Of a stretch of 15,184 nucleotides of DNA, positions 6,769-13,933 are shown one piece after another (the stretch's first letter is position 1; the number at the start of each line of letters is the position of its first letter). A model generated the notes under the pieces. The model was not told the DNA's origin. It ran no database searches and saw nothing but the letters and a program-made list of their open reading frames with translations. The translations under genes and the position numbers were made by a program. Source of the DNA: Candidatus Poseidonia sp. (GTDB lineage Archaea; Thermoplasmatota; Poseidoniia; Poseidoniales; Poseidoniaceae); contig JALRLQ010000038.1 in the NCBI GenBank assembly GCA_023254365.1, positions 1 through 15,184 on the forward strand. Direction: 5' to 3'.

Positions 6769-7431
6769 ATGGTTGGTCGGGACATGCGAGTCGCCGTGCT
6801 CTCCTCGGGAGGAAAAGACTCGGCGGCTGCATGGTGGTGGGCCATGTGTCAGGGCTGGTCGATTGAAGCCCTTGTGACCGTTCGTGTGTTGGGAGACGAT
6901 TCGCCCATGTTTCAAATCCCAGGCACCCATCTTGTTCAACAGCAGGCAGAACTCGCAGGCGTCCCATGGGTATCGGTTGAAACCACAGGCGAAACCCCAT
7001 TCGACATCCAAGACCTTGAACGAACACTTGGTGAGTTGGCCATTGACGGTCTCGTCTCAGGAGCACTCCGGTCTGACTACCAAAAATCAAGATTGGAACG
7101 TATGTGCGAACGCCTCGGTATCCGAAGCTGGACACCATTGTGGCACCAATCGGGTCGTGACCATGTCAAAGGAATGATTGAACATGGATTCAAAATCATG
7201 ATCACCAGCGTTTCAGCCGAAGGAATCGATGAATCTTGGCTCGGCCACGTCCTCACGGAAGCCTCGTTTGCCACCCTTGAATCCCTCGCAAGCAAGCATC
7301 GCTTCCACGTCGAAGGCGAAGGCGGTGAATACGAAACACTCGTCTTGGGCGGCCCTCATGTTGAAGGCGAGCTCGAGGTGCAAACCAGCACGAACTGGGA
7401 TGGTGTTCGTGGCCACCTCATCTTTCACTGA
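6769..7431 (+). CDS. dph6: Diphthine--ammonia ligase (Dph6), PP-loop ATPase
   Basis: A 220-aa ATP pyrophosphatase-fold enzyme. The PP-loop reads SGGKDS (13-18), followed by FQIPGTHLVQQQAELAGVP, DGLVSGALRSDYQKSRLERM (93-112) and the Dph6-specific GEGGEYETLVLGGP (183-196). It adenylates the carboxylate of diphthine and adds ammonia, the last step of diphthamide synthesis on the conserved histidine of elongation factor 2. The length matches single-domain archaeal Dph6. The start is a choice: ATG 6769 has AAGGA close by; ATG 6784 begins directly at MRVAVLSSGGKDS, the usual family start; ATG 6688 adds a non-conserved, Pro- and Gln-rich stretch. It is divergent from psmA and its stop overlaps the 3' end of purB by 7 bases. 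No other diphthamide genes are here. Confidence 0.93.
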   Translation: MVGRDMRVAVLSSGGKDSAAAWWWAMCQGWSIEALVTVRVLGDDSPMFQIPGTHLVQQQAELAGVPWVSVETTGETPFDIQDLERTLGELAIDGLVSGALRSDYQKSRLERMCERLGIRSWTPLWHQSGRDHVKGMIEHGFKIMITSVSAEGIDESWLGHVLTEASFATLESLASKHRFHVEGEGGEYETLVLGGPHVEGELEVQTSTNWDGVRGHLIFH

Positions 7432-8774
7432 ATGGCCTTGCGAGCAAGTTCGACGCATTCGTCAACGAGTTCACCTGCGACACCCACGTGATTCATGGGG
7501 TCAAACATGGCCTCAAGTTGCTCAGCAGTGAAGGCGGCCGAAACCGCAGGCGTTCGACTGCACACATCGATCAGTTCCTCGTCGTTCGCTAAGGCTTCGA
7601 AGGAAGCTGCGCGCAAAATTTCGTGGGCTTCATCCCTCGGCACACCATGGTCGACCAGTTCAATCATCACCTTTTCCGCCATGACCAAGCCGCGTTGCGC
7701 ATGGATGTTTGCAAGACATCGGTCCTTGTCCACCCACATGTTGGTCAGGACATCTGCCGTCTTGGCCAACACGTCTTCGCACAGCGCAGAAGCGTGCGAA
7801 AGCGTGAACCGCTCGCTGCTGGAATTCGCCAAATCACGCTCGTGCCAAAGCAAAGCGTTCTCGTACGTTGGTATGATGAAAGAGCGAACGACACGAGCGA
7901 GCCCGGAGGCGTTTTCGGATTTGATGGGGTTCTTTTTGTGCGCCATCGTGGAGGAGCCGACTTGCTTTTTGACATCAAAGCCCTCACCTGCTTCTGCCAG
8001 TTCTGACCGCTGGAGGTTGCGAACTTCCTGGAGTATTTTCTCGCATGTGGTAGCCACGTTGGCCAGCCAAGAGACATACTCAACATAGCGGTCTCGGCCG
8101 ACGACTTGGGTGGTAGCCAAAGGCACGCCGAGACCAAGGTGCGTAAGGATGAGATTCTGGAGTTCACGTGCCTGCGAACCTTGGGCTGCGCCCGTTCCTA
8201 CAGCGCCCAAAAACTTTCCAACGGCGATGCGGGGCGACGCTTCATCCAATCGGATGAGTTGCCGACGCAATTCATCAAGCCACACCGCTGCCTTCAATCC
8301 GAACGTGATGGGGACGGCGGCTTGACCGTGGGTTCGGCCAAGCATCACCGTGTCTCGCTCACGTTGGGCAACATCTGCACAAACGCCAATAAGATGGCAC
8401 AGTTGTTCGCGTAGGAGAACAAGACTGTCGCGGAGCTGAAGAGCCACGGCCGTGTCGACGATGTCGTTCGAGGTGGCTCCGAGGTGAATGCACCAACCTG
8501 CTTCCCCGGCCGCCTCGGCCATCGCCTTGGTTAACGCCATGATGTCGTGACGTGTTTCGGCCTCAATTTCACTGACCCGTTCCTTGGTCACAGCCTCGGG
8601 ATTGGCAATTGCGGCAACGGCGTTGTAATCGTCTTCCGAGACACGGCCCAATTGCCAGTGCGCCCAAATCAACGCACGTTCAACTTCCAATTGTCGTTCG
8701 TGTCGTCCAAGTTCCGACCAGATGTGCTTGAAATCTTGGCAACCGTACCGGTAGTCCAACGGGCAGAAGGCCAT
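7425..8774 (-). CDS. purB: Adenylosuccinate lyase
   Basis: A 449-aa member of the fumarase/aspartase superfamily. The start MAFCPLDYRYG is typical of archaeal PurB. Catalytic regions are visible: RHDIMAL with His76, LGATSNDIVDTA (98-109), GRTHGQAAVPITFG with His149, and the superfamily signature GSSTMAHKKNPIKSEN (273-288), which carries the catalytic serine on the mobile loop. It removes fumarate from SAICAR and from adenylosuccinate in purine synthesis. The ATG at 8774 is chosen from family similarity; an in-frame TTG at 8786 adds only four residues. No good Shine-Dalgarno precedes it. It follows the 148-aa membrane gene by 59 bases on the same strand and converges on dph6. Confidence 0.96.
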   Translation of the reverse strand: MAFCPLDYRYGCQDFKHIWSELGRHERQLEVERALIWAHWQLGRVSEDDYNAVAAIANPEAVTKERVSEIEAETRHDIMALTKAMAEAAGEAGWCIHLGATSNDIVDTAVALQLRDSLVLLREQLCHLIGVCADVAQRERDTVMLGRTHGQAAVPITFGLKAAVWLDELRRQLIRLDEASPRIAVGKFLGAVGTGAAQGSQARELQNLILTHLGLGVPLATTQVVGRDRYVEYVSWLANVATTCEKILQEVRNLQRSELAEAGEGFDVKKQVGSSTMAHKKNPIKSENASGLARVVRSFIIPTYENALLWHERDLANSSSERFTLSHASALCEDVLAKTADVLTNMWVDKDRCLANIHAQRGLVMAEKVMIELVDHGVPRDEAHEILRAASFEALANDEELIDVCSRTPAVSAAFTAEQLEAMFDPMNHVGVAGELVDECVELARKAIQ

Positions 8775-8833
8775 GAATTGAGGCAAACGCCTCGCTAAAT
8801 CAACCTTCCCTTCTCATCCATTGTAGGCTTCAT

Positions 8834-9280
8834 TCAGGCATCAGCATGAACGGCTTCATCCGATTCAACGGGGCCCATGACAGATTGGATGAGGAAAACG
8901 GCAAGAATCGCCGAAATCACGAAAGAAACCCCAATCCAAGAAGAAAGATCGTACCACATCATCGCCAGACCCATGAGGGAGGCGTAGGACACGATCTGGC
9001 AGAGTGCCGATGCGAGCCCCAATTTCCGAATTCGTTCGGGAGGGAGGTTGCGTTCATGCTCAAGAAGGAAGGTGTAGATGAGGAAATAAATTCCCTGAAA
9101 GGGCAGGGCTGCAGCGATGACGCACAACGCCACTTGGCGAACCATGTTCGGGTTGTTTGCCTGTTCAATCCCCTGAAACAACATCACGGCCGTGTTCGTC
9201 CCGAGGAGCGCTGCCATAATGGTCCAACGCTTGTCTTGACTGGAGGTTCGACTTTCGACATTAACCGAGCCTTCACCCAT
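8834..9280 (-). CDS. Uncharacterised four-helix membrane protein
   Basis: A 148-aa protein not recognised as any named family. Four hydrophobic segments are clear: about 19-37, 48-72, 88-110 and 113-135. A charged loop at 73-87 (LEHERNLPPERIRKLG) joins the second and third. The N-terminus (about 18 residues) is polar and the C-terminus is short and acidic. The even number of helices and the charged loop suggest both ends lie on the same side of the membrane, most likely the cytoplasm. Start ATG 9280 is clear and no upstream candidate is better. It lies 59 bases upstream of purB on the same strand, so the two may be co-transcribed, but this gives no real clue to function. Confidence 0.8.
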   Translation of the reverse strand: MGEGSVNVESRTSSQDKRWTIMAALLGTNTAVMLFQGIEQANNPNMVRQVALCVIAAALPFQGIYFLIYTFLLEHERNLPPERIRKLGLASALCQIVSYASLMGLAMMWYDLSSWIGVSFVISAILAVFLIQSVMGPVESDEAVHADA

Positions 9281-9344
9281 GGAAGGTTCGTGAACTGTTG
9301 AGGGTATGATGTTTCCCTTCCCAACAAGGAACGTTTGGAGGAAT

Positions 9345-9554
9345 TTAGCCCAACAGGCGAATGACCGTGCCGGTGATAGCGGCTACGATCAGCAACAACA
9401 CCATCATGGCAACGGGACCGTATTGATTCTTGTCGTCGAGCGCCGTTCCAAAGAACCCGTCGCGTCGGACGGCTTCAACAAAACTTCCCGCCTCCTCAAA
9501 ATCAGGTGCAGGCCGCCGTGGGATGCGTTCTCCGGCTCGGACATCGCCGCTCAT
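9345..9554 (-). CDS. Small C-tail-anchored membrane protein, unknown
   Basis: A 69-aa protein: a polar N-terminal part rich in Arg, Pro and acidic residues (1-45), then one membrane helix at about 46-65 (YGPVAMMVLLLIVAAITGTV) ending in IRLLG. The layout predicts a tail-anchored protein with its N-terminal domain in the cytoplasm. I considered Sec61-beta, which has a similar plan, but its conserved motifs are not convincing. ATG 9554 is chosen because an AT-rich TATA-like element sits about 40 bases upstream; ATG 9581, nine codons earlier, would lie before the predicted transcript start. It is divergent from the RecA-like gene and may share its promoter. It lies 64 bases upstream of the four-helix membrane gene on the same strand. 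Confidence 0.68.
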   Translation of the reverse strand: MSGDVRAGERIPRRPAPDFEEAGSFVEAVRRDGFFGTALDDKNQYGPVAMMVLLLIVAAITGTVIRLLG

Positions 9555-9592
9555 GTTCGATACCACACGCTCGCAGGTCATAGCCCTTACGA

Positions 9593-9601
9593 AGTAAATT
9601 C
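9593..9601. promoter_or_regulatory. Putative divergent promoter (TATA-like)
   Basis: AGTAAATTC is the only clearly AT-rich run in the 89-base gap between the ATGs at 9554 (minus) and 9644 (plus). It could act as TATA box in both directions, giving short leaders each way. No experiment or consensus scoring supports it. Confidence 0.3.
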
Positions 9602-9643
9602 AACGCCACAACCCTCATTCACCGATGCCACGCAATGCCAACC

Positions 9644-10234
9644 ATGACGAGGCATACGTTCGATGTCGCAGGTCTCCACATTCACTTGGCGGTCGAAGGC
9701 AGTACGGGTGGCACCACGGTGGGTCTTCACATGGCTGCAGACACCATCAACGACGGTAAACGCGTCCTTTGGGCTTCGGTGAACATGCCTGACCCTGCTC
9801 GGTTTTCACAACTCTTCGCTCACCTTTCACTCGTTGAGAGTTCCCGTTTCCATGCCATGAACTTTGGTGGTAAATTCGACCGTGCAATGGATGCGCTCAT
9901 CGAGGCCACCAACGCCCTCCCAAGCGTTGGTTTGGTGGTGATGGACGATTGGTGCGATGCCTCAGGTCGGATCGAAACACAGAAAATCGAACACGTTCGA
10001 AGATTTGTGGAGCACTGCCCAGAGGGCGTGACCGTGTTGTTGATTTCAAAGGGCTCGGTTGACGCCAGTGGTGCAAGTGACGACCCCATCGTGGCACGGG
10101 CCGCCGAAGCCATGAACAATGCAAACTTCACCATTTGGCGATTGTGGCGTCACCAAAACACCAACAAGCGTGTCTTGGACAGTGGTGAAGAACGCCTGGT
10201 GTTGACCCTTGAAGAATCAGGCTTCCACGTCTGA
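9644..10234 (+). CDS. RecA/RadB-like fold protein with degenerate P-loop
   Basis: A 196-aa protein that looks like a RecA-superfamily core without a working nucleotide site. GSTGGTTVGLHMAADTINDG (19-38) aligns with the usual GxxGxGKTtLalhla Walker A region, but the lysine is Gly23. The next strand and loop (KRVLWASVNMPDPARFSQLF, 39-58) and a Walker B-like strand GLVVMDDW (96-103) follow in the right order and spacing; VTVLLISKGS fits the next core strand. RadB and KaiC-like proteins have this plan. Lack of the lysine suggests it does not hydrolyse ATP and may act as a structural or regulatory partner; this is inference. ATG 9644 or ATG 9635 (three codons earlier) could be used. Its 3' end overlaps the convergent 86-aa gene by 18 bases. 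Confidence 0.78.
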   Translation: MTRHTFDVAGLHIHLAVEGSTGGTTVGLHMAADTINDGKRVLWASVNMPDPARFSQLFAHLSLVESSRFHAMNFGGKFDRAMDALIEATNALPSVGLVVMDDWCDASGRIETQKIEHVRRFVEHCPEGVTVLLISKGSVDASGASDDPIVARAAEAMNNANFTIWRLWRHQNTNKRVLDSGEERLVLTLEESGFHV

Positions 10235-10477
10235 ATTTTCGTCGTCCTCGCCGAGCAGCTTGGCCATCTCGTCAAGCGCATCATCATCGGGTTCGTCGAA
10301 TTGCTGAGGATTACGAGCGCCGCCCTCAAGCACATCGTCTCCGGCGATTTTCGGACCTGTGGCCTCAAGCATGGCGATTCGATTCTTCATCGCTCGCTTG
10401 CTGATGAACCAAACCATCACAAGAAGCGAAAGTGCCATTGCAACATAAGCCACATTCTTGGTGGTATCGGGTTCCAT
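10217..10477 (-). CDS. Small single-helix membrane protein with acidic tail, unknown
   Basis: An 86-aa protein. A short N-terminus is followed by one membrane helix at about 9-25 (VAYVAMALSLLVMVWFI), then basic residues SKRAMKNR. The positive-inside rule puts the rest of the chain in the cytoplasm. The C-terminal 35 residues are strongly acidic (DEPDDDALDEMAKLLGEDDE), with a likely short amphipathic helix. No family recognised. ATG 10477 is the only good start. The 3' end overlaps the convergent RecA-like gene by 18 bases, so transcripts of the two would be antisense at their ends. Confidence 0.72.
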   Translation of the reverse strand: MEPDTTKNVAYVAMALSLLVMVWFISKRAMKNRIAMLEATGPKIAGDDVLEGGARNPQQFDEPDDDALDEMAKLLGEDDENSDVEA

Positions 10478-10532
10478 TGTGAAGAGGTTGTCAATCAGAC
10501 TTTTTCATGGTTGTTATGGTAGAACTTCCTTC

Positions 10533-10571
10533 TCACGGTCGTTTCTCACCCATAGAATGGGGCCGCCGTGA
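10533..10571. repeat. Nested short inverted repeat in intergenic gap
   Basis: TCACGG (10533-10538) pairs with CCGTGA (10566-10571), and inside it CCCAT (10549-10553) pairs with ATGGG (10557-10561) around a three-base loop. It lies in the 132-base gap between the 415-aa gene and the 86-aa gene. The two arms do not share a centre, so a combined hairpin would be bulged. It could be a weak RNA hairpin or chance. Confidence 0.25.
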
Positions 10572-10609
10572 ACCATGCACAGCAACTTCGTAGTGTTCTA
10601 TTTGAGGGT

Positions 10610-11857
10610 TTATGCAACGCTTGACCAGAACGCATCACTGCCGTCTTGAGGTTCGCTTTCCGTTTGCTCATCGTTTTCGGACGGAACTTTTGGTGCAAGA
10701 TATATTTGCGACCCACCATTTAGAGTGGTAGGTTCCTCCTCTTCACCCTCAATCCTGATAATCGCATCGACGCCGACAGCTTGTGCCAGCGCCACGAGAA
10801 AGGGGTCTTGATGAACATTCAACGATGGACCAATGAAAAACACAAGGGCCTGTTCAGCACCACCTACATCAACACTCAGACGGTCGCCCCATTTCGTTTC
10901 ATAATAGCCATCATTAACATCGTCAGAATGGCCTGAATACCAAACCTCTTCGCTTGTTCGTTTGACTTTGAACGTCTTAAGGTCGGCATCCTCCCAAGTC
11001 CAACCCGAGAACCTTGTTCCAGTGAAGGATTTGTGCCACTGGATGGAGTTTGACGGTCGGTTGAAGGTCAGTTGAAAATTACGGAAATCATTCACGCCAC
11101 GAAGCATAAACAAACCAACGCCGCTGAAAAATAAAGGAAACAAAACACCCATGAGACCGTCGTTTGCATCGACGAGGTACCCTCGGTCAGTCACCGTGGT
11201 GTTGGTAAATTCAAGATAATACACATCACTGTAGGTCATGTCAAAGACTCGGTAGAGCCGTTCTCCGTCAAACGGTGCGGATTCCGTGGACGTGAACTCC
11301 TCATCGTTTCCAAGGCCGATATTATCGCACCAGGGGGGTCTCGCACTCCAGAGGTTCGGGTACGTCAGGTCTTCTGTAGACCATTCAATTGGTAGCGTGG
11401 ATGCTGGCCGATAATAATCACAATCACCATAACCATCTTCCTGGATTTCAGCGAGGACGATGTAATCGCCTTGAGCAGACCAACGGAAATGGCTGATGGC
11501 CTCTCCATTCAAATAACGGAATCGATCTTCGGACGCCTCCAAGCGTTCAAACGTCCGCTCTAAGTTGTGGTCGAGACAATGAGCTGTTCCATCCCCGGTG
11601 AACAACGGTTCGTCATCTGAAGAAATGCAGTGTTCTTCCCCTGCCATCCACCATTCGTAAGCACCGACGGCCGCACTGCCGAGTCCCACACCGATGAACA
11701 ACAGGCCGAACGCAACAAATGGCAGGAAGAAAAGGACATCCCCCCATGCAAAGGAAGACCGTTTTATCACAACACGGTCGGGGCTTGAAACCACCTGGAG
11801 TTCATCAGGACCGTGGACTTGAAACAGGGTGCCTTGGGGCTTGGTCGGCCTCAACAT
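10610..11857 (-). CDS. Uncharacterised two-helix membrane protein (415 aa)
   Basis: A protein of unknown family. After a polar N-terminus comes a long hydrophobic segment at about 40-67 (VLFFLPFVAFGLLFIGVGLG), then a 165-residue domain with four cysteines (77, 94, 146, 177), many Tyr, Trp and Asp, and a second helix at about 234-253. The C-terminal 160 residues begin with FNRPSNSIQWHKSFTGTRFSG and end in an acidic, Ser-rich tail. Even cysteines in the loop suggest an extracytoplasmic domain with disulfides, with both ends in the cytoplasm. The plan resembles two-helix families such as DUF3592, but that is only an impression. ATG 11857 lies 33 bases after the secY remnant stop. Its DNA is visibly more AT-rich than its neighbours, which could mean foreign origin. 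Confidence 0.8.
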   Translation of the reverse strand: MLRPTKPQGTLFQVHGPDELQVVSSPDRVVIKRSSFAWGDVLFFLPFVAFGLLFIGVGLGSAAVGAYEWWMAGEEHCISSDDEPLFTGDGTAHCLDHNLERTFERLEASEDRFRYLNGEAISHFRWSAQGDYIVLAEIQEDGYGDCDYYRPASTLPIEWSTEDLTYPNLWSARPPWCDNIGLGNDEEFTSTESAPFDGERLYRVFDMTYSDVYYLEFTNTTVTDRGYLVDANDGLMGVLFPLFFSGVGLFMLRGVNDFRNFQLTFNRPSNSIQWHKSFTGTRFSGWTWEDADLKTFKVKRTSEEVWYSGHSDDVNDGYYETKWGDRLSVDVGGAEQALVFFIGPSLNVHQDPFLVALAQAVGVDAIIRIEGEEEEPTTLNGGSQIYLAPKVPSENDEQTESEPQDGSDAFWSSVA

Positions 11858-11890
11858 GAACGGAGCCCCGCTCTTTTCCTACATCAAGGA

Positions 11891-12052
11891 TTACTCGGCA
11901 CCGAAGAACTGACGAATCACTGGGTGCATTTTCATGGCCTGTTCCTTCTGGATTTGCTCGTAGGTACGCAAGATGATACCGACCGCAAGAAGCAGACCTG
12001 TACCCGTCGCATTACCCACCGTTAAGGTTTCAATTCCAATCAAGAGGACGCG
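11891..12052 (-). pseudogene. secY: 3'-terminal fragment of secY (protein translocase subunit SecY)
   Basis: On the minus strand, 53 codons between a TAG (12055-12053) and a TAA (11893-11891) encode the C-terminus of archaeal SecY. The last transmembrane helix reads GNATGTGLLLAVGIILRTYE (residues 13-32 of the fragment), and the conserved cytoplasmic tail contains EQAMKMHPVIRQFFG (37-51). Archaeal SecY proteins end in very similar helix-plus-tail sequences (for example YEEIA-EEQ-MEMHP-MRQ-F). No start codon fits and the other nine helices are missing, so this is not a working gene. The natural SecY stop is kept. The left end of the similarity runs into tiaS: the last codons of tiaS use the same DNA in another frame. 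Likely a partial duplication, a rearrangement scar, an attachment site, or an assembly junction. Confidence 0.85.
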
Positions 12053-13214
12053 CTAAATGCCTCCGAGCATCGAGAGGGGGCTCAACCCAGCCCTCAAACG
12101 GGGGCTTTGGCACAATGTTGACCCAGGAATCCTCGCCACGGATTTTGCAGGCAGGACAGCGAAGTCCCTGTCCGGCCCCCATGCTCTTCATCCTGGTTGA
12201 ACAGGCCGGGCACAACGGGCGTTCCTGTTTGCGAGCAACCGCCTTCAAAAGACGAACTTGTTCCACGTGAAGGTCGCCATCCGGATGATGCAAGCCTCGT
12301 ACCTCAACCGTGTCACCGGCAACCAGCCACCGACCGAGCGCATTCACAGGCCCGCCCTCTGCGTACATCCGCAAGGATGGACCGTTGGTCAGGATTCGAG
12401 CGTGTTTTCGTACAGCATCAACGAGCACATCCATCACCTCAAGGACCAGGCTCTCGGAGAGGTGGTCGCCGGAGGCTTGGTTGGTTCTGAACACCCGCCA
12501 ACCGGAGGCACCCTCCGTGTTTTCAGCCTCCAAAAGGAGCCTGCAAGCCGCTTCTGCGTCACTTCTGTCAAGTGAGCGCAGGCCGAAGAGGACCGGTGAC
12601 TTGCCCCTCGGGGCCACCACATGGTTGCCTTTCCTCGGGTCCCTTGACAGGACAATGGATGGCCAAGTATCGAGCGTTGTCAACGCATCGACATCGAGTT
12701 GACGCACACCCATTTGCCCTTCCATGCGCCATGCAATCGCTTCCCACGTCACGAGGTGATCCCGCCATGCAACCGCAGCCGTGGCGCCGATGCAGCCGTG
12801 ACCACCCCAACTTCGGTCGGCCGGTGGCAAGGCTGTTTGCGAAGCATCTTCTCGAACTGCATGCCAGTAAAACGCCTCATCGGGTTGCTGGCGAAACCAA
12901 ACCATTCCTGGGCTTGACGGAGACTGTTCTCGATTCGAGATTTCAGATTCCCCAACCTGCCCCACAAGTGGAACAACATGGTTCGTCCACCATGCATCAA
13001 GATGGTTCAGAAGGGAATGCTCATCGTCGTGATTTAATTCTATAGATAAGGCGGCATTACCACGTGTCCTCCGCTGTGCAAACGGCCAAAGCCGTACCAA
13101 CCGTGGTTCACCAACATCCGTTCCTTCCGGCAAATCAGAAAGTAGTCGGTGAAACACTTCGGTGGTGCATCCACCCGAGAGTGAATCGGTATCGTCCAAT
13201 CCGAGCCAACCCAC
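12030..13214 (-). CDS. tiaS: tRNA(Ile2) 2-agmatinylcytidine synthetase TiaS
   Basis: A 394-aa archaeal TiaS. The N-terminal kinase-like domain opens with GLDDTDSLSGGCTTEV (5-20). The middle has GGHGCIGATAAVAW (137-150) and FRTNQASGDHL (242-252), typical of the family; then an OB fold at about 285-325, and a zinc ribbon with Cys335-x2-Cys338 and Cys353-x2-Cys356. The end DARRHLARPL is the usual TiaS terminus, so the protein is complete. The enzyme uses ATP and agmatine to modify C34 of tRNA-Ile2 so that it reads AUA only. Start is GTG 13214, six bases after GAGGTGATG-type Shine-Dalgarno bases and ten after the HAD gene stop. The ATG two bases upstream is in another frame. The last 23 bases overlap the secY fragment. 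Confidence 0.95.
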   Translation of the reverse strand: MGWLGLDDTDSLSGGCTTEVFHRLLSDLPEGTDVGEPRLVRLWPFAQRRTRGNAALSIELNHDDEHSLLNHLDAWWTNHVVPLVGQVGESEISNREQSPSSPGMVWFRQQPDEAFYWHAVREDASQTALPPADRSWGGHGCIGATAAVAWRDHLVTWEAIAWRMEGQMGVRQLDVDALTTLDTWPSIVLSRDPRKGNHVVAPRGKSPVLFGLRSLDRSDAEAACRLLLEAENTEGASGWRVFRTNQASGDHLSESLVLEVMDVLVDAVRKHARILTNGPSLRMYAEGGPVNALGRWLVAGDTVEVRGLHHPDGDLHVEQVRLLKAVARKQERPLCPACSTRMKSMGAGQGLRCPACKIRGEDSWVNIVPKPPFEGWVEPPLDARRHLARPLDWN

Positions 13215-13223
13215 ATCATCACC

Positions 13224-13883
13224 TCACGGTTGGAAGTCGTCGCCTCCGTCACTTCCGTTCACCACGCGCTGAATGACTTGGTCCACACCGATTCGGCCGT
13301 TCACGCGAAACAGACGCGCACCGTAGGCCCAACCGGCCCCCATGTCCGAGCGGCGATCACCGACCATGGCATCCAACGGATTTGGCGGGACGGGTTGCTC
13401 GCCCCACCAATCCACTTCGACGGCTTGTCGTCCTGCATTTTCCAACACATCGGCCTCCAACGAGACCGACTCCGTACGCAACAAACGATGACCCAACATC
13501 AGCATCGCTGGCGATGGTTTGCGACATCCACATCGGTCCTCAAATCGGTGAGGGCAAGTGATGAAGGCGTCCACGTGCGCATCCGGGTCATCTTCAAGGA
13601 GCTTGGATTGAAGTGACCGATGAATCAATTCCAACCGGTCAGCCCCCCACAGGCCTCGTGCAATCGGCGATTGGTTGGTGACGACGCACACCAAATAGCC
13701 TGCACGGCGCAGCGATGCAATGGACGTCGCAGCGCCCTCCAGCAAATCAACTTCCGAAGGGGTGTTGATGTAACCGGGGCGGCCGATGTTGATGACGCCG
13801 TCTCGGTCGAGGAAGGCAATGGGTGCTTGCTGCCTGTTGGACAGGGGCAGGTCGCTGGCAACACGAACGAACGGCCCCTCCAT
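13224..13883 (-). CDS. HAD-superfamily phosphatase, GmhB/histidinol-phosphatase-like
   Basis: A 219-aa HAD phosphatase. Motif I is FLDRDGVIN (24-32) with nucleophile Asp26 and acid Asp28. Motif II is VVTNQSPIARG (67-77). A zinc loop CPHRFEDRCGCRKP (110-123) gives Cys110, His112, Cys118 and Cys120, then Lys122. Motif IV is VGDRRSDMGAG (174-184). This set is typical of D-glycero-D-manno-heptose-1,7-bisphosphate 7-phosphatase (GmhB) and the histidinol-phosphatase domain of HisB; the two cannot be separated by these motifs. About 30 extra residues (139-168) lie between motifs III and IV. ATG 13883 is chosen; the frame is open to 14054, but that would run over the archaeosortase start. The TATA-like element at 13934-13942 suits this start with a 30-base leader. 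Confidence 0.88.
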   Translation of the reverse strand: MEGPFVRVASDLPLSNRQQAPIAFLDRDGVINIGRPGYINTPSEVDLLEGAATSIASLRRAGYLVCVVTNQSPIARGLWGADRLELIHRSLQSKLLEDDPDAHVDAFITCPHRFEDRCGCRKPSPAMLMLGHRLLRTESVSLEADVLENAGRQAVEVDWWGEQPVPPNPLDAMVGDRRSDMGAGWAYGARLFRVNGRIGVDQVIQRVVNGSDGGDDFQP

Positions 13884-13933
13884 GCAGATGGCTCGCAAAA
13901 CCACCCCTTTGGCTTTGTTGAAGAGCGGAGAGG

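Noticed and set aside
9345..9554. Sec61-beta as the identity of the 69-aa tail-anchored protein
   Set aside because: The overall plan fits, but the conserved Gly-rich N-terminal stretch and the helix entry motif of archaeal Sec61-beta are not there. The presence of a secY fragment nearby made the idea tempting but is not evidence.
11891..12052. The secY fragment as a real small membrane protein gene
   Set aside because: There is no suitable start codon at the head of the frame, a TAG closes it upstream, and it holds only one helix plus the SecY tail.
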